From the NCBI GenBank assembly GCA_015059715.1, contig SUZV01000008.1, positions 50,209 to 114,208 of the forward strand: a DNA stretch of 64,000 bases, in the 5' to 3' direction. The position numbers and the translations under genes are program-made. Within the stretch, counting starts at the first letter, position 1. Each line of letters starts with the position of its first letter. The stretch is from Rikenellaceae bacterium (GTDB lineage: Bacteria > Bacteroidota > Bacteroidia > Bacteroidales > Rikenellaceae). The notes below the pieces were generated by a model. That model did no database searches. It saw nothing but the letters and a program-made list of their open reading frames with translations, and was not told the origin of the DNA. This document shows positions 1-10,124 of this stretch, piece by piece.

Positions 1-1
1 C

Positions 2-361
2 ATATATCTGTTTAAGATACGTTACGCCGAAAAGCTCTTCTTCGACATCGACATAGACCCGAAATATAACGAGTGGACGCTGCCAGCACTCTCGCTGCAA
101 CCGCTTATCGGTAATGCCGTAAAGCACAACACCATAACCACAAAGAATCCGCTACATGTGGCGATAAGGGTTAAGGGTGGTGTGTTGGAGGTCGAGAATA
201 GAAAGATGCCAAAGCTCGATGTTGAGCCCTCGACGGGTATAGGTCTGCAAAACCTACGCAGCAGATGGCATATAGTCACTGGCCGCGATATAGAGATTAT
301 CAATACCGAGGAGCGTTTCATGGTGCGCCTACCCTTGGATAACCCAGCAAAGAAACGATGA
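2..361 (+). CDS. LytS-type sensor histidine kinase, C-terminal fragment
   Basis: The 5' part lies outside the window. The visible ~119 residues are the ATP-binding half of a LytS/YehU-type kinase: an N-box-like LQPLIGNAVKHN and a G-box-like GIGLQNLRSRW near the end. It would be the membrane sensor that phosphorylates the regulator encoded next. The stop overlaps the start of that gene (ATGA), so the two are translationally coupled. In this kinase class the N-box normally reads LQPLVENAIKH; here the Glu (proposed to help phosphotransfer) is Gly, so kinase activity may be weak or altered. Family assignment is firm; signal and activity are unknown. Confidence 0.85.
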   Translation: MYLFKIRYAEKLFFDIDIDPKYNEWTLPALSLQPLIGNAVKHNTITTKNPLHVAIRVKGGVLEVENRKMPKLDVEPSTGIGLQNLRSRWHIVTGRDIEIINTEERFMVRLPLDNPAKKR

Positions 362-1128
362 TAAGAGTGGTAATAGTTGAGGATGAGACCGCTGCGGTGG
401 TTAATCTGCGTAGTATGCTTACAGCGATAGTGCCAAATGTCGAGGTTGTCGCTGTGCTCGAATCGGTAGAGGAGGCGGTGGAGTACTTCTCGCGTGATGT
501 AGTGGCCGATGTGGTGTTTATGGATATACACCTTGCCGATGGCGACTCGTTCCGCATATTTCATAGCGTAGATATCAATGCCCCGATAATCTTTACTACG
601 GCATACGATGAGTATGCCCTTGAGGCCTTCAAGGTCAACAGCATAGACTACCTATTGAAGCCCTTCAAGGAGGAGGAGTTGCGCCGTGCCATAGATAAGC
701 TGCGCCGACTGACAAATGTCGAGCATAACGAACAGCGCGAGAAGAGAAACCGTATGGCTGCCGAGGTGCTTAACTCTGAGATGCAGACACTTCTTGTGCG
801 CTACAAGGATAAGATTATCCCTGTAAGTGTCGAGGATGTGGCCTTCTTCTACACCTCGTCGGAGCGTGTCACGCTGACAACCCTTACTGGAGATAGCTAC
901 ATTGTGGATAAGACCCTTGAGGCCTTGGGACAGCAGCTGTCGCCCCAGATGTTCTTCAGGGCCAATCGTCAGTTTATCATCTCGCGCAAGGCTGTAAAGG
1001 ATATAGTTGTATGGTTTGGCAGTAGGCTCTCGCCCAACTTAGTTGTCGATATCCCCGAGAGGATAATCATCTCTAAGGCTCGTGTGCCAGAGTTTAAGCA
1101 GTGGCTACAACTTGCGGTTAGTAATTAG
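358..1128 (+). CDS. LytTR-family response regulator
   Basis: 256 residues. The N-terminal receiver domain (about 1-120) has the acidic pair after the first strand (VEDE), a phospho-acceptor Asp in VFMDIHLADGD, the conserved Thr in FTTAYDEYAL and the Lys in LLKPF. The C-terminal part (about 140-250) is a LytTR DNA-binding domain (KDKIIPVSVEDVAFFYT, FFRANRQFIIS). It should be a cytoplasmic transcription factor activated by the kinase encoded just upstream. The pair is followed after a 326-bp gap by an outer-membrane barrel gene, a plausible but unproven target. Confidence 0.93.
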   Translation: MIRVVIVEDETAAVVNLRSMLTAIVPNVEVVAVLESVEEAVEYFSRDVVADVVFMDIHLADGDSFRIFHSVDINAPIIFTTAYDEYALEAFKVNSIDYLLKPFKEEELRRAIDKLRRLTNVEHNEQREKRNRMAAEVLNSEMQTLLVRYKDKIIPVSVEDVAFFYTSSERVTLTTLTGDSYIVDKTLEALGQQLSPQMFFRANRQFIISRKAVKDIVVWFGSRLSPNLVVDIPERIIISKARVPEFKQWLQLAVSN

Positions 1129-1454
1129 TAATATTTTCACCTTGGGGTGAATAAATCGTCATTGCGAAGGGTTATATTCACCTATCGGTTGTGATGCCCT
1201 GTAGAGGCTATGTAATTCTATGGCGATACGCCATTGTTTATACCTTTCACCCTCCGCTTACCTTGGTCAAATGTCGTTTTACCGCCCATTTTGGGCGATT
1301 CACCGATATATATCCTCTAATGTCAAGAAAAAGTACTATTTTCGCGTAGCGAAAGTGTAAAACAGGGGTTGCTTAAATAGAGCTCTTCGATAGCGAGGGA
1401 CTAAATGTGTAACCTATAAATATTGTAATAATAAGTAAAACAGAGATAATAGCT
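1129..1454. other. Intergenic region between LytTR regulator and barrel gene
   Basis: No gene is evident here. It holds several short hairpins (ATGGCG/CGCCAT near 1220, CGCCCA/TGGGCG near 1291, TTTCGC/GCGAAA near 1340), any of which could end the upstream transcript. An AT-rich stretch around 1417-1440 precedes the next start codon, but I see no exact TAnnTTTG box. Confidence 0.5.
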
Positions 1455-4385
1455 ATGATGAAAAGATTGCTTACCTTGATTGCTGTGCTCAGTATAGCAC
1501 TCCCTGCGATGGCGCAGTCGGGAAGGATTACCGCAAAGATTATCGATGCCGAGACCAAGGAGGGTATCATAGGTGCCATTATGGAGGTTGTAAACCCTAA
1601 GACCGACAAGCGTAACCACTCGGTGTCGGGAGCTATGGGTGCGGTGACCGTCGCAGGACTTGTGCCTGGGGACTACACCGTAAATATCACGTTTATAGGC
1701 TATGCCACTATAACACAGTCGGTGAGCGTAAAGAGCTCAGTTTTGGACCTCGGCACGTTGGAGCTTAAGCCCGAGGCCGTCGCCATCGAGGCTGTAGTTA
1801 AGGAGGTGCAGGCACTGCGCACCTCGCAGAATGGCGATACGGTGGCCTACAATGCCGCAGCCTTCAAGGTCGCGGCCGATGCCGATGTCGAGGGTTTGCT
1901 TAAGAAGATGCCAGGTATCACAATATCCAACGGTTCGGTAGAGGCTCAGGGTGAGCAGGTTAAGAAGATATTTGTCGATGGCAAGGAGTTCTTTGGCGAG
2001 GATGTATCTACTGCACTTAACTCACTCCCTGCGCAGGCTGTAGACCGCATTGAGGTCTTTAACAAACTATCCGACAATGCCGAGTTTTCGGGTATGGACG
2101 ATGGCGAGGGCTATAAGGCTATAAACATCATCACGCACTCGAATATGCGTCAAGGAGTCTTTGGTAAACTCTATGGTGGCTATGGCTACCAACCCGATAT
2201 CGATGGCTCGCCCGCCGAGCTTGACTTTGCGAATACATCTATCTACGACCCTAAGGTTGCGGATGTCACCTCGCACCACAAGTACAATATTGGTGGTAAC
2301 GTAAACCTCTTTCATGGCTCAAGCCGACTCTCGGTGATAGGTCTCTTTAACAACGTCAACCAGCAAAACTTCTCGTTCGAGGATATCCTCGGCGTGACGG
2401 GCGGCGGTGGCGGTATGGGTCATGGTCGTGGTGGCGTAGGTAGGTATATGGTGCGCCCCCAGAGTGGTGTGGCACGCGTAGGCTCTATCGGCGTGCAGTA
2501 CTCCGATGCATGGGGTAAGGATGAGGCTCTAAAGCTTAATGGCTCCTACTTCTTCAATAATACCAACACCAAGAACAAGAGTCTCTTGGAGAAGTGGTAC
2601 GAGGCACCATCGCCCGACGATACGCTTATCCAGGAGGGTGAGTCTGAGACGGTAAACTACAACCACCGCTTCAACCTGCGCCTTGACTGGAGAATAAATG
2701 AGAATATGTCGCTTATGTCGCGCACGAACTTTAGCTATCAGGGTAATGACCCCTATAACCAGACCTATGGCGAGCTCTATGGCGAGACGGCAGACCTGAA
2801 GGGCATCCCTTACGATATCCTATACAATGGCTCGGAGGGTTCGTCACGTGCGTTGCGCTTCTCGGAGTTCTTGCAGTACCGCGTAAAGCTCGGTAAGCCA
2901 GGCCGTACCATCACCGTCGATGGTCGATACGCTATACGCAACACGCCACGCTCCGAGACCAATAGCTTCTCGACGCTAAGCACCATAGACTCTGAGCCTG
3001 AGCTACGCTACGTGTCGTCGTATGCACCTCAGGGCGAGACAGATATAAACGCAAACTTTACCTATACCGAGCCTGTGGCCAAGAATGCACAGGTAAGCCT
3101 CCAGTATCGCTTCGACTACGAGGACCAGGAGATTGAGAAGAGAGCCTATATCACAGGTCCTAACTTCGATATCTCGGGCCTTGTGCCAGATATAGGTCTT
3201 TCGTCGATGACCGACAGCCGAAGTATAGAGCACCGCGTAGGTCCAGGTTTCCGCTACTCTAAGGCGCGTAACACCTTTATTGCCAATGTATACTACCAGC
3301 ACTCGACGCTCGACGGCATGGTTAAGGGCGAGAATATAAAGCGTGGCTACGACAACATAACCTACTTCGTGATGGGTAACATAGCCTTTAATCCCGAGAA
3401 TACTATCCGCGTGTTTATCAACTCATACACTTGGAACCCCGATGTGCGCAACTTGCAGGATATATACGATGTGTCGAATGCTCAGTATATCTCTAAGGGT
3501 AACCCATTGCTTAAGTCGACATACTCGCACCGCATAAACTTCCACTACGTGCGCTCGAACATCGAGAAGGGGCGTACCTTTATGTGGATGTTCTCGACAC
3601 AGCTATCGCAGGACTATATAGGTCAGTCGGTATTCTATAACCCCGATACTATAACTATCGACGGAGAGGAGTATCACCCCTTGCAGTACTCGACATACGA
3701 GAATATGGATGGCTATGCTCAGCTGCGCACGCACCTAAGCTACGGCTTCCCCATAGCACCTATCAAGTGTAACCTCAATGTGATGGCTGGTGTTAGCTGG
3801 ACACGTACCCCTTCGATGATCAACAACGAGCTAAACTTTACGAGCAATATGGGCTACGACGCTATGGTGTCGCTCGGCAGTAATATCTCGGAAAATATAG
3901 ACTTCACGCTTCAGTGGAATGGTGCCTATAATGATGCTCGCCAGTCGTTGGCTATGCGTGGCAACAACAAGAATCAGTACTTTAGCCACACCGCCTCGGG
4001 AACGCTCAAGTGGGTATTCTGGAAGGGCTTTACGCTCACCGCAGCGGTAAACTACAACCAATATATCGGCTTTACCAACGACTACAACGAGGATTACCTC
4101 TTGTGTAACGTATATCTCGGTAAGAAGCTGTTCAAAAACCGACAGGGCGAGGTTCTCGTTGGCGTTAACGACCTCTTGAACCAGAATACGGCCTTTGCAC
4201 GTACCGTAGGTAGCGGATATACGCAGAATGCTTGGAACAGTGTTGTGGGACGCTACTTTACTGTGCAGTTTAACTACAACCTGCGCTACTTCGGCAAGAA
4301 TGCCACTAAGGATATCTCGAAGTACGATGGTATGGATGTTAAGTCTGGAGGCCACGCCTTTGGCCGCCCACCTATGCCCCGATAG
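1455..4385 (+). CDS. TonB-dependent-receptor-like outer membrane beta-barrel protein
   Basis: 976 residues with a clear signal peptide (MMKRLLTLIAVLSIALPAMA, then Q). Residues ~22-115 form a carboxypeptidase-regulatory-like beta-sandwich (EGIIGAIMEVVNP, GLVPGDYTVNITFIGY), followed by a plug-like segment (VEGLLKKMPGITI, VKKIFVDGKEFFGED, VDRIEVFNKLSD) and a long barrel rich in aromatic strands. A Gly-rich insert (GVTGGGGGMGHGRGG) lies near residue 320. This is the outer-membrane beta-barrel family related to TonB receptors but without a SusD partner next door, so the substrate is unknown. A second ATG three bases downstream is an alternative start. The preceding two-component pair may regulate it. 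Confidence 0.9.
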   Translation: MMKRLLTLIAVLSIALPAMAQSGRITAKIIDAETKEGIIGAIMEVVNPKTDKRNHSVSGAMGAVTVAGLVPGDYTVNITFIGYATITQSVSVKSSVLDLGTLELKPEAVAIEAVVKEVQALRTSQNGDTVAYNAAAFKVAADADVEGLLKKMPGITISNGSVEAQGEQVKKIFVDGKEFFGEDVSTALNSLPAQAVDRIEVFNKLSDNAEFSGMDDGEGYKAINIITHSNMRQGVFGKLYGGYGYQPDIDGSPAELDFANTSIYDPKVADVTSHHKYNIGGNVNLFHGSSRLSVIGLFNNVNQQNFSFEDILGVTGGGGGMGHGRGGVGRYMVRPQSGVARVGSIGVQYSDAWGKDEALKLNGSYFFNNTNTKNKSLLEKWYEAPSPDDTLIQEGESETVNYNHRFNLRLDWRINENMSLMSRTNFSYQGNDPYNQTYGELYGETADLKGIPYDILYNGSEGSSRALRFSEFLQYRVKLGKPGRTITVDGRYAIRNTPRSETNSFSTLSTIDSEPELRYVSSYAPQGETDINANFTYTEPVAKNAQVSLQYRFDYEDQEIEKRAYITGPNFDISGLVPDIGLSSMTDSRSIEHRVGPGFRYSKARNTFIANVYYQHSTLDGMVKGENIKRGYDNITYFVMGNIAFNPENTIRVFINSYTWNPDVRNLQDIYDVSNAQYISKGNPLLKSTYSHRINFHYVRSNIEKGRTFMWMFSTQLSQDYIGQSVFYNPDTITIDGEEYHPLQYSTYENMDGYAQLRTHLSYGFPIAPIKCNLNVMAGVSWTRTPSMINNELNFTSNMGYDAMVSLGSNISENIDFTLQWNGAYNDARQSLAMRGNNKNQYFSHTASGTLKWVFWKGFTLTAAVNYNQYIGFTNDYNEDYLLCNVYLGKKLFKNRQGEVLVGVNDLLNQNTAFARTVGSGYTQNAWNSVVGRYFTVQFNYNLRYFGKNATKDISKYDGMDVKSGGHAFGRPPMPR

Positions 4386-4420
4386 GCGCGTACAAAAGAA
4401 TAATATCACCTTGCGGCAAC

Positions 4421-4675
4421 AGCTAAAGGGTAGTTTAAGGGTTTTCGTTGTTGTGATACCCGACCTCTTAATGTCTTATGGTCTTAAAGTCTTAATGTCC
4501 TAAAAAAAACAATAAGACGATAGGACGATAGGACGATAAGATGGTTGCGGACAAGCATTTTCCCTTTCTGCTACCCCTTAGCAAGCTTTAGCTTGCGCAC
4601 TACCCTTTAGCTCGCCCAAGGCGAGCGAACTACTCTTACAGCTTTAGCTGTCACCGCAGGTGAAACTCCGCAGAC
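4421..4675. repeat. Dispersed palindromic intergenic repeat, copy A
   Basis: The core is an imperfect inverted repeat built from 8-nt units: the left arm (about 4469-4501) repeats NNGTCTTA, and the right arm (about 4510-4542) repeats its complement TAAGACNN, with an A-rich loop. It is introduced by AAGGGTTTTCGTTGTTGTG and followed by small hairpins such as GCAAGC..GCTTGC and GCTCGC..GCGAGC separated by ACTACCC. Copies B (41590-42023) and C (60890-61260) share the same order of parts. No coding potential is seen. Confidence 0.85.
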
Positions 4676-4693
4676 AAAATTGCTCATCTCTAA

Positions 4694-4724
4694 TTGTATA
4701 TTCCAAAATTATTTACTATCTTTG
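4694..4724 (+). promoter_or_regulatory. Candidate promoter of secA
   Basis: TATCTTTG at 4717-4724 matches the Bacteroidota -7 consensus TAnnTTTG, with TTG at 4694-4696, 20 bases upstream, as a -33 element. The leader to the secA start is about 80 nt. Confidence 0.7.
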
Positions 4725-4808
4725 CGCGTTATGTGTACTATCTTGTAGTAGTGGTAGCTTGGTGGTGGCCTACTATGGGAGTAATATAGGCAAAATTAGA
4801 TTGTAAAT

Positions 4809-7800
4809 ATGGATATTTTATCAAAGGTTATTAAGCTATTTTTCGGCTCTAAGGCCGATAAGGACCGTAAGGAGATAACTCCATACGTTGAGAAGATTAA
4901 GGCGATATACCCATCAATATCGGAGCTCTCGAATGACGAGTTGCGTGCTCGCTCGGCAGCCCTAAGTAAGGCTATTGCAGACTTTATCGCCGACGACGAG
5001 GCAAGCATCCTTAAGAATAAGGAGATATTGGAGCTTGCCGAGACATCGCTAAAGGATAAGGAGCGCATATCTAAGGAGATAGACGACACTACAAAGCGCA
5101 TTGACGAGAAGATTGAGATTAAGCTCGAAGAGATACTCCCCGAGGCATTTGCCATTATGAAGGATACGGCGCGCCGCTTTGCCGAGAGCGACGAGGTGGT
5201 AGTGACGGCCAACGACTTCGACCGTAACCTTGCTGCCGAGCGTCAGGACTTGGTGCGCATCGAGGATGACAAGGCGATATATAGCAGCCAGTGGACCGCA
5301 GGAGGTAACGTCATAAAGTGGGATATGGTACACTACGATGTTCAGCTCTTCGGTGGCGTGGTGCTCCACAAGGGCCGCATCGCCGAGATGGCAACAGGTG
5401 AGGGTAAAACCCTCGTGGCAACACTTCCAGTATTCCTCAATGCCTTGGCGCACAAGGGTGTTCACGTGGTGACGGTCAACGACTACTTGGCGCGTCGTGA
5501 TGCCGAGTGGATGGGTCCTATGTATCAGTTCCATGGTCTTTCGGTGGCCTGCATAGATAATACGCGCCCCAACTCGCCCGAGCGTCGCAAAGCCTATATG
5601 GCAGATATCACCTTCGGTACGAACAACGAGTTCGGCTTTGACTACCTGCGTGATAATATGGCCTCAGCACCTAAGGACCTTGTGCAGCGCAAGCACCACT
5701 TTGCCATTGTCGACGAGGTGGACTCGGTGCTTATCGATGATGCACGTACTCCGCTTATTATCTCGGGTCCTGTGCCTCGTGGTGGCGACCAGCTCTTTGC
5801 CGAGTATCAGCCTGCGGCAAAGTATATCTACGACTTGCAGAGCAAGATGTCGTCGGCAGATGTGGCCGAGGCTAAGCGTCTATATAACGAGGGTAATATG
5901 GAGGAGGCTGGAAAGCTTCTGCTCCGCGCCCATAAGGCGATGCCTAAGTATAAGGCACTCATCAAGTTCCTCTCTGAGCCAGGCGTTAAGGTGCTGTTGC
6001 AAAAGACTGAGAACATATATATGCAGGATAACGAGCGTCGTATGCCTGAAATTACCGACGACAACTTTGTTGTCCACGACGAGAAGCTAAACTCGCTGAT
6101 GCTCACCGACAAGGGTCACGAGGTTGCCTCGCGTCGCTTTAATGAGGAGGGCTTCTTCGTATTGCCCGATATCGGAGCACGTATCGCCGAGCTTGAGAAC
6201 GACAAGGCGTTGTCTAAGGAGGAGCGAGCACAGAGGAAGGATGAGCTACTTAGCGAGTACTCGGTGAAGGCCGAGCGCGTACATACGATGAATCAGCTGC
6301 TCAAGGCCTACTTTATGTTCGAGAAGGAGGTTGAGTATGTCCTTATCGAGAATAAGGTTAAGATTGTCGATGAGCAGACTGGCCGTATCATGGAGGGTCG
6401 TAGATACTCCGATGGTCTGCACCAGGCTATCGAGGCAAAGGAGGGTGTCAAGGTTGAGGATGCTACGCAGACCTTTGCAACCATCACCTTGCAGAACTAC
6501 TTCCGTATGTACCACAAGTTGGCTGGTATGACGGGTACTGCCGAGACCGAGTCTTCGGAGTTCTGGAGCATCTACAAACTCGACGTAGTTGTAATCCCTA
6601 CGAATAAGAGTGTCATTCGCGATGACCGCGAGGACCTTGTATATAAGACCGAGCGAGAGAAGTACAATGCCGTTATTGCGGAGATTGAGAGGCTTGTTGC
6701 CGAGGGCCGCCCTGTGCTTGTGGGTACTACCTCGGTAGAGATTTCAGAGCTTCTGAGTCGTATGCTCAAGATTCGTGGTATCAAGCATAACGTCCTCAAT
6801 GCTAAGCAGCACCAGCTTGAGGCTCAGATTGTTGCCGAGGCAGGACATAGTGGTCAGGTGACCATCGCAACGAATATGGCAGGTCGTGGTACCGATATCA
6901 AGCTTACGCCCGAGGTTAAGGAGCGTGGTGGTCTGGCCATCATCGGTACGGAGCGTCACGAGAGTCGCCGTGTAGACCGTCAGTTGCGTGGTCGTGCAGG
7001 CCGTCAGGGTGACCCGGGCTCGTCGCAGTTCTTCGTGTCGCTTGAGGATAAGCTAATGCGTCTGTTTGGCTCGGACCGTATCGCCTCGATGATGGATAAG
7101 ATGGGCATCCAGGAGGGTGAGGTTATCCAGGCAGGTATGATGACAAAGGCCATTGAGCGCGCACAGAAGAAGGTCGAGGAGAACCACTTCGGTGTTCGTA
7201 AGCGTCTGCTTGAGTATGACGATGTTATGAACTCGCAGCGTGAGGTGATATATACGCGCCGTCGTCATGCTCTCTATGGCGAGCGTATAGATATAGACCT
7301 TAACAACCTGCGTTACGACTACGCCATTAAGTTTGTCGAGGCACACGAGGGTTGCTCATTCGAGGAGTTCAGAATGGAGCTGTTGCAGGAGATTATGCTC
7401 GACACAACGCTTATCGAGGAGCAGTACTCAAAGATGAAGCCTAAGGAGCTTATCGAGTCTATCGTTAAGGACCTTACTGAGCTCTTTGACCGTAAGGCTA
7501 AGTCGTTTGCCGAGATTCTTCGCCCAGGTATGGAGAGGTACTACGAGCAGTTCGAGAATAATATGTCGGCACGCTTGGCCTTCCCATTCACCAATGGTCG
7601 TCTGCGCTATACCATCCCTGTTGAGATGCAGAAGTGTAAGGATACCGACTGCTTGGAGGTATATAGAGTCTTTGCCAAGGTGGCTCTCTTTACCACCATT
7701 GACGATGCTTGGCGCGAGCACCTCCGCGAGATGGATGACCTGCGTCAGAGTGTGCAGAATGCTACTTACGAGCAGAAGGACCCACTTCTTATCTACAAGC

Positions 7801-8108
7801 TTGAGTCGTTCCAGCTCTTCTCTAAGATGCTTGAGGATATCAACCGCGATGTCTTAGCACTACTTAATAAGGTATACCTCGATATCCAGACCGCAAATAA
7901 TGGAGGTATGGAGCAGGCACGCGAGCAGAAGTCGAAGATTGACGTTAGCAAGCTTCAGGCATCGCGTCAGGCTGCTGCCGCCGCAGCTGGTCAGGGTGAG
8001 CGTACAAAGACAGCACCTATCAAGGTCGATAAGTCGGTGGGTCGTAACGACCCATGTCCTTGTGGCTCGGGTAAGAAGTATAAGCATTGTCACGGTAAGT
8101 TAGGATAG
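4809..8108 (+). CDS. secA: Preprotein translocase ATPase SecA
   Basis: 1099 residues. SecA is the cytoplasmic motor that pushes unfolded preproteins through SecYEG with ATP. Visible features: Walker A in [14 protein letters not shown] (around residue 195), preprotein cross-linking region and second nucleotide-binding fold ([38 protein letters not shown]), long helical scaffold, and a C-terminal SEC-C zinc motif ([14 protein letters not shown]) for SecB or membrane contact. It is longer than the roughly 900 residues of E. coli SecA, as is usual in this phylum because of insertions in the N-terminal and middle parts. A dCMP deaminase gene follows after 6 bp, so the two are probably cotranscribed. 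Confidence 0.98.
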   Translation: MDILSKVIKLFFGSKADKDRKEITPYVEKIKAIYPSISELSNDELRARSAALSKAIADFIADDEASILKNKEILELAETSLKDKERISKEIDDTTKRIDEKIEIKLEEILPEAFAIMKDTARRFAESDEVVVTANDFDRNLAAERQDLVRIEDDKAIYSSQWTAGGNVIKWDMVHYDVQLFGGVVLHKGRIAEMATGEGKTLVATLPVFLNALAHKGVHVVTVNDYLARRDAEWMGPMYQFHGLSVACIDNTRPNSPERRKAYMADITFGTNNEFGFDYLRDNMASAPKDLVQRKHHFAIVDEVDSVLIDDARTPLIISGPVPRGGDQLFAEYQPAAKYIYDLQSKMSSADVAEAKRLYNEGNMEEAGKLLLRAHKAMPKYKALIKFLSEPGVKVLLQKTENIYMQDNERRMPEITDDNFVVHDEKLNSLMLTDKGHEVASRRFNEEGFFVLPDIGARIAELENDKALSKEERAQRKDELLSEYSVKAERVHTMNQLLKAYFMFEKEVEYVLIENKVKIVDEQTGRIMEGRRYSDGLHQAIEAKEGVKVEDATQTFATITLQNYFRMYHKLAGMTGTAETESSEFWSIYKLDVVVIPTNKSVIRDDREDLVYKTEREKYNAVIAEIERLVAEGRPVLVGTTSVEISELLSRMLKIRGIKHNVLNAKQHQLEAQIVAEAGHSGQVTIATNMAGRGTDIKLTPEVKERGGLAIIGTERHESRRVDRQLRGRAGRQGDPGSSQFFVSLEDKLMRLFGSDRIASMMDKMGIQEGEVIQAGMMTKAIERAQKKVEENHFGVRKRLLEYDDVMNSQREVIYTRRRHALYGERIDIDLNNLRYDYAIKFVEAHEGCSFEEFRMELLQEIMLDTTLIEEQYSKMKPKELIESIVKDLTELFDRKAKSFAEILRPGMERYYEQFENNMSARLAFPFTNGRLRYTIPVEMQKCKDTDCLEVYRVFAKVALFTTIDDAWREHLREMDDLRQSVQNATYEQKDPLLIYKLESFQLFSKMLEDINRDVLALLNKVYLDIQTANNGGMEQAREQKSKIDVSKLQASRQAAAAAAGQGERTKTAPIKVDKSVGRNDPCPCGSGKKYKHCHGKLG

Positions 8109-8114
8109 TGTACT

Positions 8115-8546
8115 ATGGGATATAAGGAGCAGAAACAGCGTCAGTTTGACCTTCGCTATCTTCAGATGGCGCGTGTATGGGCCGAGAACTCATACTGCGT
8201 GCGTCGCAAGGTGGGGGCCCTGCTTGTTAAGGATAATATGATTATCTCGGATGGCTATAATGGCACGCCTGCGGGTTTCGAGAATATCTGCGAGGATGAT
8301 ATGGGCAAGACTAAGCCCTACGTGCTGCATGCCGAGGCCAACGCTATCACCAAGGTAGCCAAGAGTGCTAATAACTGCGATGGCTCGACGCTCTATGTCA
8401 CCGCCTCGCCATGTATCGAGTGTGCTAAGCTTATTATCCAAGCAGGTATTCGCAGGGTAGTATATAGCGACTCTTACAGATTAGAGGATGGCCTTGACCT
8501 GCTCCGAAAGGTAGGCATCGAGTGTGTCCACCTGCCCATAGAGTAG
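8115..8546 (+). CDS. dCMP deaminase family protein (ComEB-like)
   Basis: 143 residues, close to the usual size. It has the zinc-dependent cytidine/deoxycytidylate deaminase motifs: HAEANAI (His ligand plus the catalytic Glu) and a PCIEC block carrying the two Cys ligands. The likely reaction is dCMP to dUMP, feeding thymidylate synthesis. The N-terminal half has the RKVGALLVKDNMIISDGYNGTP region typical of dCMP rather than cytidine deaminases. It starts 6 bp after secA, and a bidirectional terminator hairpin follows. Confidence 0.92.
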   Translation: MGYKEQKQRQFDLRYLQMARVWAENSYCVRRKVGALLVKDNMIISDGYNGTPAGFENICEDDMGKTKPYVLHAEANAITKVAKSANNCDGSTLYVTASPCIECAKLIIQAGIRRVVYSDSYRLEDGLDLLRKVGIECVHLPIE

Positions 8547-8582
8547 TGGTCCGAGCCTTAAGCCAGGATATAGAGGATATAA

Positions 8583-8644
8583 GAGGGGTAACAAAAGGGG
8601 TAGCAAGAGGGGAGAACTCTTTGCTACCCTTTGTGTTATCCTTT
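8583..8644. terminator. Long hairpin terminator between convergent genes
   Basis: The arm AGGGGTAACAAAAGGGG..GCAAGAG pairs with CTCTTTGCTACCCTTTGTG..CCTTT, giving a long imperfect stem with a GGGAGAA loop. It lies between the dCMP deaminase gene and the minus-strand regulator gene and can serve both. Confidence 0.75.
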
Positions 8645-8689
8645 AGGATAGTTGCAGTGGGAATTATCTCTTGTGGCAAGTTAAGGCCT

Positions 8690-8974
8690 CTAACCGCCTA
8701 TATATCCGCGAAGTGCCTCGATATACTCGTTCATAGCCTCGCGTCCAGCCTCCGTAAGGCGGCATACTGTGCGTGGCATCTTGCCATTAAACCCCTTCTC
8801 GATGGTTATATAGCCCACCTTTGAGAGTTTGTCGAGCTGCACGCTCAGGTTGCCAGCCGTAGAGCCTGTCTGCTTGCGTAGGTAGACAAAGTCGGCCTCC
8901 TCGACACCTACAAGTATCGACACAATGGCCAGACGAAGCTCCGAGTGGAGTATGGGGTTAAGTGGTTTAAGCAT
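8690..8974 (-). CDS. Winged-helix transcriptional regulator
   Basis: 94 residues, one winged-helix domain: LHSELRLAIVSILV, a recognition region TGSTAGNLSVQLDKLSKVGY, a wing YITIEKGFNGKMPRTVCRLT and a C-terminal helix. It resembles the ArsR/MarR-like one-domain regulators of Bacteroidota that use the family motif 'LT..GR.A...Y...L'. Its start overlaps the end of the membrane-protein gene upstream by 8 bp, so the two form an operon; such pairs often sense envelope or drug stress, but the ligand here is unknown. Confidence 0.85.
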   Translation of the reverse strand: MLKPLNPILHSELRLAIVSILVGVEEADFVYLRKQTGSTAGNLSVQLDKLSKVGYITIEKGFNGKMPRTVCRLTEAGREAMNEYIEALRGYIGG

Positions 8975-9611
8975 CTCTCTGTCGTTTTGCGCGGCTAACG
9001 AGGATATGTCCTGGGATGACCATCATCACCGCAAATATCAGCGCAAAGATAATAATTTCTGCGTACATTAAAGCCTCGATATGCTCCAAACCTGCTGCCG
9101 CGTAGTTGCGCATAACGATGTGGCCAAAGGGGATTAGCAGCGAGAGAACCATTCCCAACTTGCCTGCTATGGTGAGAACCTTGTGCTGGCATATCTTACC
9201 TGTAATCACGGTACCCATACCCATGAGCATCGCTGTGAGGAAGAGTAGGTTGGCCCCATAGACCAATGCTGCAATGTAGACCATGCCAAATGAGAATCCA
9301 AATACGGTCCATACGGCACTTACGCTGCGGTCTAAGTATGACTTTGGACGCTGTGTGTCACTCTCCTGTCTAATGAGTACTACGGTGCCAATGCCACCAA
9401 CTATGGGTATTAGGAACCACGCCCATAGGCATAGCGGCATGCACAACCCAAAGAGCTGTGCGAAGTACTCGAATAGCGACACTATTACGGTGGTATATCC
9501 CCATAGGAGGAAGTACTTGCCACTGTTGCTGTCGATATGTGCCGAGGTGTCGGCAATCATCTGCGAGATAATCTCTAAACTTCTGCGCTCGTCAATCTGT
9601 TGCTCTTTCAT
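8967..9611 (-). CDS. Integral membrane protein of unknown function, paired with a regulator
   Basis: 214 residues. After a soluble N-terminal stretch (about 1-30, charged) there are roughly six hydrophobic segments (YFLLWGYTTVIVSLFEYFA, LIPIVGGIGTVVLI, VWTVFGFSFGMVYIAALVYG, LLFLTAMLMGMGTVI, LGMVLSLLIPFGHIVM, IIIFALIFAVMMVIPGHIL). I do not recognise an enzyme or transporter motif. It is translationally coupled to the winged-helix regulator downstream, suggesting the protein is either controlled by or signals to that regulator. A good promoter lies about 70 bp upstream. Confidence 0.8.
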   Translation of the reverse strand: MKEQQIDERRSLEIISQMIADTSAHIDSNSGKYFLLWGYTTVIVSLFEYFAQLFGLCMPLCLWAWFLIPIVGGIGTVVLIRQESDTQRPKSYLDRSVSAVWTVFGFSFGMVYIAALVYGANLLFLTAMLMGMGTVITGKICQHKVLTIAGKLGMVLSLLIPFGHIVMRNYAAAGLEHIEALMYAEIIIFALIFAVMMVIPGHILVSRAKRQRDA

Positions 9612-9679
9612 AATAATGGAGTGTTTGTTGTTTTACCTATCTTACTATCTAAGTTCGAACTTTAGCTCTTTTCTTGGTG

Positions 9680-9710
9680 CAAATATAAACAAGTTTATAA
9701 TATAAACCAA
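9680..9710 (-). promoter_or_regulatory. Candidate promoter of the membrane protein/regulator operon
   Basis: Read on the minus strand, TATATTTG (9687 to 9680) is a -7 box with TTG (9710-9708) 20 bases upstream. Confidence 0.7.
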
Positions 9711-9981
9711 ATTATTTGCGAAGATTTTTTTTAGAAATAGAGCTCGCCTCGAAGAGGCGATATCCGAGGCAAGGAGTCTTCAGAGCTGCTTTTGCAGACT
9801 AAAAACTTCGGCTCAATGTAAAATTATGGTGCTGCAGTAGATATTTAGGTGAAAAAATCGTCACCCCGAGGAGGAGCAACCAATGTGTGGGTCGAGTGTG
9901 GCTACGGCCCTATACTCCGACGTGGGGGAGGGTGCAGGCAGCTTAGAGCGTTTTGAGTATCAGCCAGGTGGTATAAAAAAA

Positions 9982-10103
9982 CGAGGTTGAATAAAAAGAT
10001 GTAGTTTTAGGCCTGCGAAGCCCGAAAAACCGCAGTTTACTTAGCGTAAATGAGGATTTTGAGGGCAAGCATAACGACAAAATACACTTTTTATTCAGCC
10101 TCG
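9982..10103. repeat. Snap-back inverted repeat element
   Basis: The outer arms CGAGGTTGAATAAAAAG.. (9982-10003) and its near-complement (10083-10103) match at about 20 positions. Inside are a second stem (GCCC..AAAA with TTTT..GGGC) and an apical hairpin GTTTAC/GTAAAT. The apical part, read in reverse, closely matches the apex of the repeat copies at 41240-41363. The rest of the 513-bp gap (9612-10124) holds the promoter to its left and small GC-rich hairpins, but no gene. Confidence 0.75.
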
Positions 10104-10124
10104 CTCCTGTTATGTTGTATAGGG

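Noticed and set aside
3831..4409. 192-codon minus-strand frame opposite the barrel gene
   Set aside because: Antisense shadow of a clearly conserved receptor-like gene.
5638..6090. 150-codon open frame inside secA
   Set aside because: It overlaps secA fully in another frame and has no recognisable domain; its amino-acid make-up mirrors shifted secA codons.
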